From contig NZ_CALUAK010000086.1 of the NCBI RefSeq assembly GCF_943914015.1, forward strand, positions 1 to 10,988: a stretch of 10,988 bases of DNA. The letters run 5' to 3'. The position numbers and the translations under genes are program-made. This document shows positions 5,395 through 10,988 of this stretch, piece by piece. Positions within the stretch are counted from its first letter, which is position 1. The number at the start of each line of letters is the position of its first letter. Below the pieces are notes generated by a model, which was not told where the DNA came from, made no database searches, and saw only the letters and a program-made list of their open reading frames with translations. This DNA comes from an uncultured Corynebacterium sp. (GTDB lineage: Bacteria; Actinomycetota; Actinomycetes; Mycobacteriales; Mycobacteriaceae).

Positions 5395-6879
5395 CTAGGG
5401 CTGCGGTGGTGGCGGTGTGCCAGGATCCTCCGGCGGCGGGACATCGCGCATGCCGGGGCGGGCGAGGTCGCGGAAGCGGGAGTAGTGCAGCTGGTGGGCG
5501 ACGGAGATGGTGTCCAGGGGGCCACCGCGGTGCTTGGCGAGGATGATGTCGGCCTCGCCGGCGCGCTCGTTGTCCTGCTCGCCGGCGGCGGAATCCGGCC
5601 GGTAGAGGAGCATGACGATGTCGGCGTCCTGCTCGAGGGAGCCGGACTCACGCAGATCGGCAAGCTGCGGGCGCTTATCCGTACGGCTTTCCGGGCCACG
5701 GTTCAACTGGGAGATGGCGATGACCGGGACGTCGAGCTCCTTGGCGAGCAGCTTGAGCTGGCGGGAGAATTCTGAGACCTCCTGCTGGCGGGATTCCACG
5801 CGCTTGTTGGAGCTCATGAGCTGGAGGTAGTCGACGACGACGAGGTCGAGGCCGACGTTGGTGGCGATCTGGCGCGCCTTGGAGCGGATCTCCATCATCG
5901 ACAAGTTGGAGGAATCATCGATGTACAGCTTGGCGTTTTCGATGCGTCCCATCGTGTTGGCCAGCTTGTTCCACTGCGTGTCCTCCATTTTGCCGGAGCG
6001 CATGTCCGTCAGCTTGATGTCCGCCTCGGCGGAGAGGATCCTCATGACAATCTCGTTCTTCGACATCTCCAGGGAGAAGATGACGGAGACCTTGTCGTTG
6101 GCGATACTCGCCGAGCGGGCGAAGTCGAGGGCGAGGGTGGACTTACCGACGCCCGGGCGGGCGGCGATGATGATCATCTGGCCGCCGTGGAGACCGTTGG
6201 TGACCGCATCGAGGTCCACAAAGCCCGTCGGCACGCCAGCAGCCAAGCCACCGTGGGCGGCGATCTCATCGAGTTCCTCCATGGTGGGGCCGAGGAGGTC
6301 GGCGAGGATCTGGTAGTCCTCCTGGGCGCCCTCGCGCTGGACGTCGAACACAGCCTGCTGGGCGAGGTCGACGGCCTGGTCCGCATCGATGCCGGACTCC
6401 GACTGGTGGCCGAGCTGGACGACGCGCGTGCCGGCCTCCACCAGCTGCCGGAAGGTGGCCTTCTCGGCGACGATAGTGGCGTAGTAGCGGGCGTTGGCGG
6501 CCGTCGGCACCGAATGCACGAGGGTGTGCAGGTACGGGGCACCACCGGCGCGCTCGAGGTTGTTGTCGCGCTCGAGACGGGAGGCGAGAATGAGCGAATC
6601 GATCTCCTGGTTCTCACTGAACAGGTCAATGATGGTGGAGTAGATAATGCGGTGCATCGGGCGGTAGAAATCGTCCGGCTTCAGCACCTCGAGGACATCC
6701 GTCAGCACGTACGGGGAGGACAGGATGGCGCCGAGGACGCCCTGTTCCGCCTCGATATCGTGCGGGGGGAGTCGGCCGGGCTCATAGGCCACCGACCGGC
6801 TCGGCGCTGGCTCCGGGCCGTAATCGTCTGCCGGAGGCTCACTGGGAACGTAGCCATCATCAAAGCTGGGGTTGGTCAC
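5395..6879 (-). CDS. dnaB: Replicative DNA helicase DnaB
   Basis: 494 residues from GTG 6879. The hexameric helicase unwinds the replication fork in the 5'-3' direction and contacts primase. The N-terminal DnaB domain spans about residues 36-140 (LPPHDIEAEQGVLG onward). The RecA-like ATPase domain spans about 205-475, with Walker A RPGVGKST at 241-248, Walker B LDLVVVD ending at D350, and the QLNRG motif (391-395) followed by RPQLADLRESGSLEQDAD. The C-terminus is a Pro-rich tail (480-494). Unlike many mycobacterial DnaB proteins it has no intein. I chose GTG 6879 because AAGGAA lies 9 bases upstream. An in-frame ATG at 6954 would add 25 residues of atypical sequence, and GTG 6888 touches the ribosome site. 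It lies downstream of an unusual DnaA-box cluster. Confidence 0.95.
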   Translation of the reverse strand: MTNPSFDDGYVPSEPPADDYGPEPAPSRSVAYEPGRLPPHDIEAEQGVLGAILSSPYVLTDVLEVLKPDDFYRPMHRIIYSTIIDLFSENQEIDSLILASRLERDNNLERAGGAPYLHTLVHSVPTAANARYYATIVAEKATFRQLVEAGTRVVQLGHQSESGIDADQAVDLAQQAVFDVQREGAQEDYQILADLLGPTMEELDEIAAHGGLAAGVPTGFVDLDAVTNGLHGGQMIIIAARPGVGKSTLALDFARSASIANDKVSVIFSLEMSKNEIVMRILSAEADIKLTDMRSGKMEDTQWNKLANTMGRIENAKLYIDDSSNLSMMEIRSKARQIATNVGLDLVVVDYLQLMSSNKRVESRQQEVSEFSRQLKLLAKELDVPVIAISQLNRGPESRTDKRPQLADLRESGSLEQDADIVMLLYRPDSAAGEQDNERAGEADIILAKHRGGPLDTISVAHQLHYSRFRDLARPGMRDVPPPEDPGTPPPPQP

Positions 6880-6927
6880 CGCTGTCACTTCCTTACTCGA
6901 TTCGAAGCGCCCCTCCGCGCCCCGCGT

Positions 6928-6949
6928 GATATACACCTTAGCGCCCCGA
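6928..6949 (-). promoter_or_regulatory. Low-grade candidate dnaB promoter -10 region
   Basis: The minus strand has TATATC (6933-6928) about 15 bases after TTGCAT. A start near 6920 would give a short leader ahead of GTG 6879 and would exclude the upstream ATG. The -35 match is poor. Confidence 0.25.
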
Positions 6950-7038
6950 TGCAACTCGCCGTGGCGCGCTCCTCGAACGGTTAGAACACTCGTTTGCCAG
7001 GGGTGGAAAAGGTGGCACTGACCCCCGGAAACGGAGAG

Positions 7039-7096
7039 TTATCCACAACCATTCCACAGGAGTACTCACAGGGTTATCCACAGGCTCTGTGGAAAA
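7039..7096. promoter_or_regulatory. DnaA boxes, left group (three)
   Basis: Perfect consensus TTATCCACA occurs at 7039-7047 and 7074-7082 on the plus strand. TTTTCCACA, which fits the TTWTNCACA consensus, is on the minus strand at 7088-7096, 5 bases further on in the opposite orientation. An A/T run (AAAACTTTTTT) follows directly. Together with the right group this makes five boxes within 300 bases, in the noncoding region between rplI and dnaB and 160 or more bases upstream of the dnaB start codon. Confidence 0.8.
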
Positions 7097-7176
7097 CTTT
7101 TTTGCGCTGTGTCCCAATTGACACCCGTTCAGTTCATTTACCAGCAGTTTTTCTTTTTGTGATTTCGGCCACTCGA

Positions 7177-7190
7177 ACGTTTGTAAACGT
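7177..7190. repeat. 14-bp palindrome in the DnaA-box region
   Basis: ACGTTT and AAACGT flank GT, about midway between the two DnaA-box groups. A second small dyad, GTGTC (7109-7113) with GACAC (7120-7124), lies to the left, and a T-rich stretch (7136-7160) lies between them. The function is unknown; it could be a regulator site. Confidence 0.35.
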
Positions 7191-7306
7191 GCAGGTCAGC
7201 GAGTTGTCGCGAGGGCGAGACAGGCGCGGAGGCCAGGGCGGGGAGTTTACAGGCGCGTGAACAGCGGGGACGGGAACGGCGACGGCGACAACAGGGCGTC
7301 GAAAAG

Positions 7307-7336
7307 TTATCCACAGATTAGAGAAAGTTATCCACA
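7307..7336 (+). promoter_or_regulatory. DnaA boxes, right group (two)
   Basis: Two perfect TTATCCACA boxes at 7307-7315 and 7328-7336 have the same orientation, 21 bp apart start to start (two helical turns). That spacing suits cooperative DnaA binding on one face of the helix. Each is preceded by AAAG or AAG. They lie just left of the terminator of the ribosomal-protein operon. Confidence 0.8.
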
Positions 7337-7352
7337 GGGGGTGTGAGGAAAG

Positions 7353-7394
7353 ACAAAAGTGGCGGTTACCCTAACGGGCAACCGCCACTTTTGT
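7353..7394 (-). terminator. Rho-independent terminator of the rpsF-ssb-rplI operon
   Basis: Perfect 15-bp arms (7353-7367 and 7380-7394, each containing AGTGGCGGTT or its complement) surround a smaller CCC/GGG stem with a TAAC loop. T runs appear on both strands because the arms begin ACAAAA. It lies 46 bases after the rplI stop. It could act in both directions, though no plus-strand gene precedes it. Confidence 0.93.
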
Positions 7395-7440
7395 TGCTGT
7401 TGTCATGTGGCCCAGTGTGGGCCGCCGTTTCGCTTACCTA

Positions 7441-7893
7441 TTAAGCGGAAACGACCACAAAGTTCACGCGTGCAGAGACGTCGTCGTGCAGGTGGACGAG
7501 AACGTTGTACTTCCCGGTACCCGTGACAAGTCCCTTCGGAACCTCAATAGCGCGCTTTTCCAGAAGCGGGCCGCCGGCAGCCTTGACTGCCTTAGCGATG
7601 TCGTCGGCCTTCACGGAGCCGAAGAGCTTGCCCTTCTCAGAAGTGCGAACGCTAATGGTGACACCCTCGAGCTCCTGCAGCTGCTGCTTCAGCTCGATGG
7701 CCTGCTCACGGTCGCTAATAGCGCGAGCCTCGCGAGCCTTCTTAATTTCCTCGATCTGCTTCTCAGCACCCGGGGTAGCCACGATGGCCAGCCCGCGCGG
7801 AAGCAGGTAGTTACGTCCGTAGCCGGGCTTCACATCAACGATGTCGCCTGCGACACCGAGATTGTCTACCGCAGCATTGAGGATCAGTTTCAT
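7441..7893 (-). CDS. rplI: 50S ribosomal protein L9
   Basis: 150 residues, the normal L9 length. The N-terminal rRNA-binding domain carries the family signature (GDIVDVKPGYGRNYLLPRG, residues 17-35). A long connecting helix (about 42-75) and a C-terminal domain ending in VNFVVVSA follow. L9 binds 23S rRNA at the base of the L1 stalk and helps maintain reading frame. I chose ATG 7893 because GAGGAG lies 5 bases upstream and L9 proteins begin MKLIL or MKVIL. The GTG at 7899 overlaps that ribosome site. It is the last gene of the rpsF-ssb-rplI operon. rpsR, found between ssb and rplI in many bacteria, is absent here. Confidence 0.96.
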   Translation of the reverse strand: MKLILNAAVDNLGVAGDIVDVKPGYGRNYLLPRGLAIVATPGAEKQIEEIKKAREARAISDREQAIELKQQLQELEGVTISVRTSEKGKLFGSVKADDIAKAVKAAGGPLLEKRAIEVPKGLVTGTGKYNVLVHLHDDVSARVNFVVVSA

Positions 7894-7959
7894 GATCACT
7901 CCTCAAAGTAAGTAGTTAAAATTTGGCTTTTCGTGTGTATTTAAACGTGAAACGCGCCC

Positions 7960-8592
7960 TTAGAATGGCGGTTCACCATTGGCATCTCCACCGAAACCAC
8001 CGGATGCGGGACCTGCACTGTTCCACGGATCATTCTGCGGCGTCGTGTTCGACTGCTGCTGGCCACCCTGGGTGCCGAAGCCGCCCTGGTTGTTCTGGCC
8101 GCGCTGGTTTTGCTGGCCTTGCTGACCTTGCTGCCCTTGCTGACCGCCGCCGAAACCGCCGTAGTTGTTATTATTTCCGTTGTTGTTGCCGCCGCCGTAA
8201 TTGTTGTTGTAATTACCGCCACCCGAACGCTCGTTGCGGGTGACCTGTGCGGTGGCGTACCGCAGGCTCGGGCCAACCTCATCCACTTCGATCTCGAAGA
8301 TGGTGCGGTTTTCGCCCTCGCGAGTCTGGTACGAACGCTGGCGGAGCCGGCCGTTAACAATCACGCGCATGCCCTTGCTCAGGGAGTTGGCGACGTTTTC
8401 GGCTGCCTCGCGCCAGATGTTGCAGGTAAGGAACAGGGCTTCTTGATCTTCCCACTGATTGGTCTGGCGATTATACGTGCGGGGAGTGGAGGCAATGCGG
8501 AAATTCGCAACCGCCGCGCCCGACGGAATGTAGCGCAGTTCAGGGTCGGCAACGAGGTTGCCGATGACAGTAATGGGAGTTTCTCCGGCCAT
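7960..8592 (-). CDS. ssb: Single-stranded DNA-binding protein
   Basis: 210 residues. The N-terminal OB-fold (about 1-113) begins with ITVIGNLVADPELRYIPSG and contains the conserved FLTCNIWREAAENV and KGMRVIVNGRL segments. Residues about 122-200 are a flexible linker very rich in Gly, Asn and Gln, including a GQQ repeat (about 149-161). The C-terminal tip is DANGEPPF; it keeps the terminal PPF that docks replication and repair partners but has fewer acidic residues than the usual DDEPPF-type tip. The protein coats single-stranded DNA as a tetramer at replication and repair sites. GAAAGG lies 9 bases before ATG 8592. It sits between rpsF (84-base gap) and rplI (66-base gap), as in other actinobacteria. 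Confidence 0.96.
   Translation of the reverse strand: MAGETPITVIGNLVADPELRYIPSGAAVANFRIASTPRTYNRQTNQWEDQEALFLTCNIWREAAENVANSLSKGMRVIVNGRLRQRSYQTREGENRTIFEIEVDEVGPSLRYATAQVTRNERSGGGNYNNNYGGGNNNGNNNNYGGFGGGQQGQQGQQGQQNQRGQNNQGGFGTQGGQQQSNTTPQNDPWNSAGPASGGFGGDANGEPPF
8110..8145 (-). repeat. Four 9-bp tandem units in the ssb linker
   Basis: Four imperfect copies of GGNCAGCAA encode GQQ four times inside the disordered SSB linker. The units differ only at the wobble base of the glycine codon. In-frame 9-bp units could change in number by slippage without breaking the gene. Confidence 0.75.
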
Positions 8593-8676
8593 GTTCTTAA
8601 ACCTTTCGCGATGGTGGACTCTACGTGACGTGTGGTTCTATCCTATTCTGGATTCCCACACCGCGCAGAGCGGTGA

Positions 8677-8964
8677 TTAGCGGTCTGCCCGCAGAACCTT
8701 CGTACGCAGCACCAGCTCGCTGATGCCCAGCAGACGATCCAGCTCAAGAACGGTATCCGACTCGCAAGTCAGATCGAGGACAGCGTAGATACCCTCTTCC
8801 TTCTTGTCGATGGGGTATGCCAAACGGCGCTTCGGCCAAACGTCAACCTTGTCTACGGAGCCGCCTTCCTTGCGGACTACCTCAAGGTACTTGTCTAGGG
8901 ACGGGGCGACAGTGCGCTCGTCCTGGGAGGGGTCAAGAATGACCATTACTTCGTAGTGACGCAC
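8677..8964 (-). CDS. rpsF: 30S ribosomal protein S6
   Basis: 95 residues, the normal size for S6. It starts MRHYEVMVILDPSQDERTV and contains KVDVWPKRRLAYPIDKKEEGIY, the core of the S6 fold. S6 binds 16S rRNA together with S18 at the platform of the small subunit. The start is GTG 8964. Upstream lies AGGAGGTGAT, a ten-base complement to the 16S 3' end, plus a nearer GAGG, so initiation should be strong despite the GTG. It is the first gene of the rpsF-ssb-rplI operon. The 127-base gap upstream must hold the operon promoter, but I could not pick a convincing -10/-35 pair. S18 (rpsR) is not encoded alongside. Confidence 0.96.
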   Translation of the reverse strand: MRHYEVMVILDPSQDERTVAPSLDKYLEVVRKEGGSVDKVDVWPKRRLAYPIDKKEEGIYAVLDLTCESDTVLELDRLLGISELVLRTKVLRADR

Positions 8965-9046
8965 GGGACCTCATCACCTCCTATGGTCTAGTAGTTACAG
9001 TTTCGGCCACACACATTTCTTATTGCTCTTATTGCGCGTGGCAGGA

Positions 9047-9070
9047 GGGTCGTTGCGTCAGCAACCACCC
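9047..9070 (-). terminator. Hairpin between the envelope operon and rpsF
   Basis: GGGT-C-GTTGC and GCAAC-C-ACCC form a nine-pair stem with one C-C mismatch and loop GTCA. It begins 21 bases after the stop of the last envelope-operon gene. There is no T run on the minus strand, so it may be a weak terminator, an RNA stability element or part of the rpsF leader. Confidence 0.4.
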
Positions 9071-9091
9071 CAGGGTACACCACGGGGCGCG

Positions 9092-9310
9092 CTACTGCAA
9101 AGGGGTGCCACTCATATAGGAGGAGGCCACCGTGAAGCTGAAGGGGAGAACGACGATACAGATGATGGCGACGGCGAGCCCGATGCGGAAGCGGGTCTTG
9201 TTCTTGGTCACCATGAAGGAGTAATAGGCCACGCCCAGCCCGATGAAGCCGATGACGACAACGACGATGCCGATGAGCGCGATCTGCTCGATAGTAAACG
9301 GGCCGTACAT
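9092..9310 (-). CDS. Small two-helix membrane protein (second of a pair)
   Basis: 72 residues from ATG 9310. There are two hydrophobic segments, about residues 8-32 and 42-65, with a basic loop between them (KNKTRFR). That predicts a two-pass membrane protein with the loop probably cytoplasmic. The ATG shares its A with the TGA stop of the upstream gene (TGATG), a typical coupled pair. The same frame stays open upstream to 9487, but that extension overlaps the preceding gene and has a non-membrane, His/Pro-rich composition, so I reject it. I do not recognise a family. The position between a DUF2029 protein and rpsF matches small conserved genes in other actinobacteria (compare the Rv0052 region), but homology is not shown. 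An envelope-associated role is likely from the operon context. Confidence 0.75.
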   Translation of the reverse strand: MYGPFTIEQIALIGIVVVVIGFIGLGVAYYSFMVTKNKTRFRIGLAVAIICIVVLPFSFTVASSYMSGTPLQ

Positions 9311-9495
9311 CAGATATACGCCGCCTGCCAGATCGCCACGTACAGGGGAATGACCGTCACCAAGAGGAAGGCCAGCAGCATGAGGACGAGGATGAGCTTC
9401 TTCGACTTGCCGTAGCTGAACATGGCGAAAGCAATAGTGAAGAGGAGGAATCCCAGCGCCACCGAGACGATGGTGAGGATGACCCACATGGACAT
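9310..9495 (-). CDS. Small two-helix membrane protein (first of a pair)
   Basis: 61 residues. There are two hydrophobic segments, about 4-27 and 33-57, separated by the basic turn YGKSKK, so it is a predicted membrane hairpin. ATG 9495 follows the stop of the DUF2029 gene by only 4 bases. AAGGG lies 12 bases upstream, inside the end of that gene. An in-frame ATG at 9489 is possible. It overlaps the next gene by one base. Both small proteins share the same plan (helix, basic turn, helix) and may work together or with the glycosyltransferase. No known family was recognised. Confidence 0.75.
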   Translation of the reverse strand: MSMWVILTIVSVALGFLLFTIAFAMFSYGKSKKLILVLMLLAFLLVTVIPLYVAIWQAAYI

Positions 9496-9499
9496 GGAC

Positions 9500-10918
9500 T
9501 TAGATCCCTTCTGGTCGTCGGGGACGAATGGTGGCGGGGTCGAACCCGCCGTGGCTGTTTCTTACCTTATCTGCTCGCCGGTCCGCGAGGACACGAATGA
9601 CGGAGACAACAACGGCGATGAGGAGGCCATCGCGGACAAGGATGATGACGTTTAGCAGCTCGGGGCCCAGGCCCTTGTTCTCCACGCCGAGGAGATGCCA
9701 CATGAGGATCGGCCAGACGAGGGCTTCGGCGGCCGCCCACGTTGCGACGAGGCGCCAGTGGGGGAGGGCGAGGACGATGAGCGGGAGGAGCCAGAGCGAG
9801 TACTGCGGGCTCCAGACCTTGTTGAACAGCAAGAATGCGGCGACGATAAGGAGCGCGAGCTGCACGAGGCGCGGCTCCTTCGGGCAGCGGATGCCGAAGA
9901 CGAAGATCGCGGCGCAGGCGGCGGCGAAGAGGAAAAAGCTCAGCTTGTTGATGGTTTCCGGGGCGAGGTGGAGGCCGAACATGCGGGCGGCGAGCTCGTA
10001 GATCGTCGTCCATTCGGCGCCGCGCTCGGAGTTGAGGCGGAAGAATTCGCGCCAGCCTGCGGGGAAGGTGAGGGCCACGGGGAGGTTGAGCGCGAGCCAG
10101 GTCAACACCGTGGTGAAAAGCGTGAGGAGGAAACCGCGGTAGGCGCGGCGGCGGACCGCCAGCGTCAGCACCGCGCCGAGGAGGAAGAGGGGCCACAGCT
10201 TCAGGGCCGTACCCAGGCCGATGAGGAGGCCTGCGGGGACGAAGCGGTGCTTGCCCAGCTGCTCGATGGCGAGTACGGCGCAGAAGATGGGGAGGATGTC
10301 GTAATTAGTGAAGGCATGCACGATGACCAGCGGGGACGCCGCCACGAGGACGATGTCCCAGACGCGGTTACCGGCCAGGCGGGTCAGCGCCCGGATGGTG
10401 AGCAGCCAGAAGAAGCCCAGGACGAAGGCCGTCAAAGTGAAGTAGAGGGTGACCTCGGGGGCGGGGAGCCACGGCATAAGCGGTGCGAGGGCGCGCGTGA
10501 GCGAGGCCATGAGGTACATGAAGAAACCCGAGGCCACCGGGTATTCCATGTAGCGGGTCTGGTCGCCCTCCTGCCAGGAATAGGCGTAGGGGAGGTGGCC
10601 CTGCTGGAGACCCTCGACGTTGTAGAGGGGGATGATGTCCGAATAGCAGGCTGCCACGTACTGACGGTTACCGGACCAGTTCAGCGACCACTGGGAATCG
10701 ACAAGCGTGCCGGTGATGCAGGGGACGCGGAAGAGATAGCCGAGGGCGAGAAACACCATCGCCGTAACAGTGAGGATGACCTGCGGAGACAGGCGCTGGC
10801 GGCCGATGAGCGCGTGACGGCCGGGCGGGCCGCCGAGGAAGCCGACGACGCCCGCGGCCAGCGGCTCCGTGAACGCGGGGAGAACGCGCTGGTCATCGCG
10901 TACGAGCTTCGCCGACAT
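9500..10918 (-). CDS. DUF2029 / GT-C family polyprenyl-phosphate-dependent glycosyltransferase
   Basis: 472 residues with many hydrophobic helices, the plan of the GT87/DUF2029 family. Its characterised actinobacterial members transfer mannose or arabinose from polyprenyl-phosphate donors to envelope glycolipids outside the membrane. Visible family features: the first extracellular loop with CYSDIIPLYN (91-100; D94 is the likely catalytic acid position), YMEYPV (123-128), NYDILP (205-210), ALKLWPLFLL (238-247) and SPQYSLWLLPL (370-380). The C-terminus (445-472) is basic and cytoplasmic. It is the positional counterpart of M. tuberculosis Rv0051 next to ponA1, as I recall that locus. Its ATG shares one base with the stop of the upstream gene (TAATG), and there is no clear ribosome site, so translation is probably coupled. 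The donor sugar and acceptor cannot be read from sequence. Confidence 0.85.
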   Translation of the reverse strand: MSAKLVRDDQRVLPAFTEPLAAGVVGFLGGPPGRHALIGRQRLSPQVILTVTAMVFLALGYLFRVPCITGTLVDSQWSLNWSGNRQYVAACYSDIIPLYNVEGLQQGHLPYAYSWQEGDQTRYMEYPVASGFFMYLMASLTRALAPLMPWLPAPEVTLYFTLTAFVLGFFWLLTIRALTRLAGNRVWDIVLVAASPLVIVHAFTNYDILPIFCAVLAIEQLGKHRFVPAGLLIGLGTALKLWPLFLLGAVLTLAVRRRAYRGFLLTLFTTVLTWLALNLPVALTFPAGWREFFRLNSERGAEWTTIYELAARMFGLHLAPETINKLSFFLFAAACAAIFVFGIRCPKEPRLVQLALLIVAAFLLFNKVWSPQYSLWLLPLIVLALPHWRLVATWAAAEALVWPILMWHLLGVENKGLGPELLNVIILVRDGLLIAVVVSVIRVLADRRADKVRNSHGGFDPATIRPRRPEGI

Positions 10919-10988
10919 TAGGCAGCGGGGATGAGATCGCCGAGGTCAGGCAGCTGCACATCCGGCACCGGCGGGGCCGGCGCGGGGG
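10918..10988 (-). CDS. C-terminal end of a probable class A penicillin-binding protein (partial)
   Basis: Only the last 23 codons are present. In the frame that ends at TAA 10920-10918 the sequence is Pro/Ala-rich, then VPDVQLPDLGDLIPAA. Long Pro-rich C-terminal tails are typical of actinobacterial PonA-type bifunctional transglycosylase-transpeptidases. The neighbouring DUF2029 gene follows ponA1 in M. tuberculosis. No catalytic part lies in the window, so the identity rests on synteny and tail composition. The stop overlaps the next start by one base, which makes this the upstream member of the envelope operon. Confidence 0.55.
   Translation of the reverse strand, partial: PAPAPPVPDVQLPDLGDLIPAA

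Noticed and set aside
6187..6984. 265-codon plus-strand frame opposite dnaB
   Set aside because: Antisense shadow of a clearly identified helicase gene.
8110..8145. Tandem repeat considered as a CRISPR-like array
   Set aside because: Units are only 9 bp with no spacers and lie inside the ssb coding sequence.
9311..9487. Upstream extension of the 72-residue membrane protein to 131 residues
   Set aside because: The added part is a His/Pro/Arg-rich shadow of the preceding gene. The TGATG overlap at 9308-9312 gives a natural start.
9695..10921. 408-codon plus-strand frame opposite the DUF2029 gene
   Set aside because: Highly charged Glu/Asp/Gly/Arg composition typical of the antisense of a GC-rich hydrophobic gene; the minus strand encodes a clear membrane glycosyltransferase.

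Overview
The window looks like chromosomal DNA of a Corynebacterium or a close relative. Four things point there: actinobacterial GC-rich codon use, the block (penicillin-binding protein tail)-DUF2029-rpsF-ssb-rplI-dnaB that parallels Mycobacterium tuberculosis Rv0050-Rv0058 (from memory), the absence of rpsR between ssb and rplI, and an actinobacterial rRNA-leader boxA motif at the left edge. Genus and species are inferred; nothing in the window proves them.

Layout, left to right. (1) Bases 1-160 look like the start of an rRNA operon transcribed leftward out of the window: a candidate promoter, a small hairpin and a boxA-type element. (2) 325-1551 (+) encodes a NYN/PIN-like putative ribonuclease with an acidic linker and an unrecognised C-terminal domain. 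It ends at a very strong terminator. (3) About 1.62-3.76 kb is a gene-poor, visibly more AT-rich islet. It carries one minus-strand two-gene unit: a secreted, Gly/Ala-rich, four-cysteine protein (bacteriocin-precursor-like) followed at once by a 60-residue two-helix membrane protein (immunity-like). Possible gene debris lies to its right. (4) 3763-4575 (-) is a PspA/IM30 envelope-stress protein with a 21-bp perfect dyad next to its probable promoter. (5) 4924-5295 (-) is thioredoxin and 5395-6879 (-) is the replicative helicase DnaB. (6) 6880-7440 is a long intergenic region holding five DnaA boxes in two groups and the terminator of the ribosomal-protein operon. (7) rplI, ssb and rpsF (7441-8964, -) form the classic S6-SSB-L9 operon. 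(8) 9092-10988 (-) is a tightly overlapping envelope operon: the end of a probable class A penicillin-binding protein, a DUF2029 GT-C glycosyltransferase, and two tiny membrane proteins.

Most of the right two-thirds is conserved housekeeping DNA for replication, translation, redox and envelope synthesis, all on one strand. The parts worth a second look are the bacteriocin-like pair, the DnaA-box cluster between rplI and dnaB, the dyad before pspA, and the NYN protein beside the rRNA leader.
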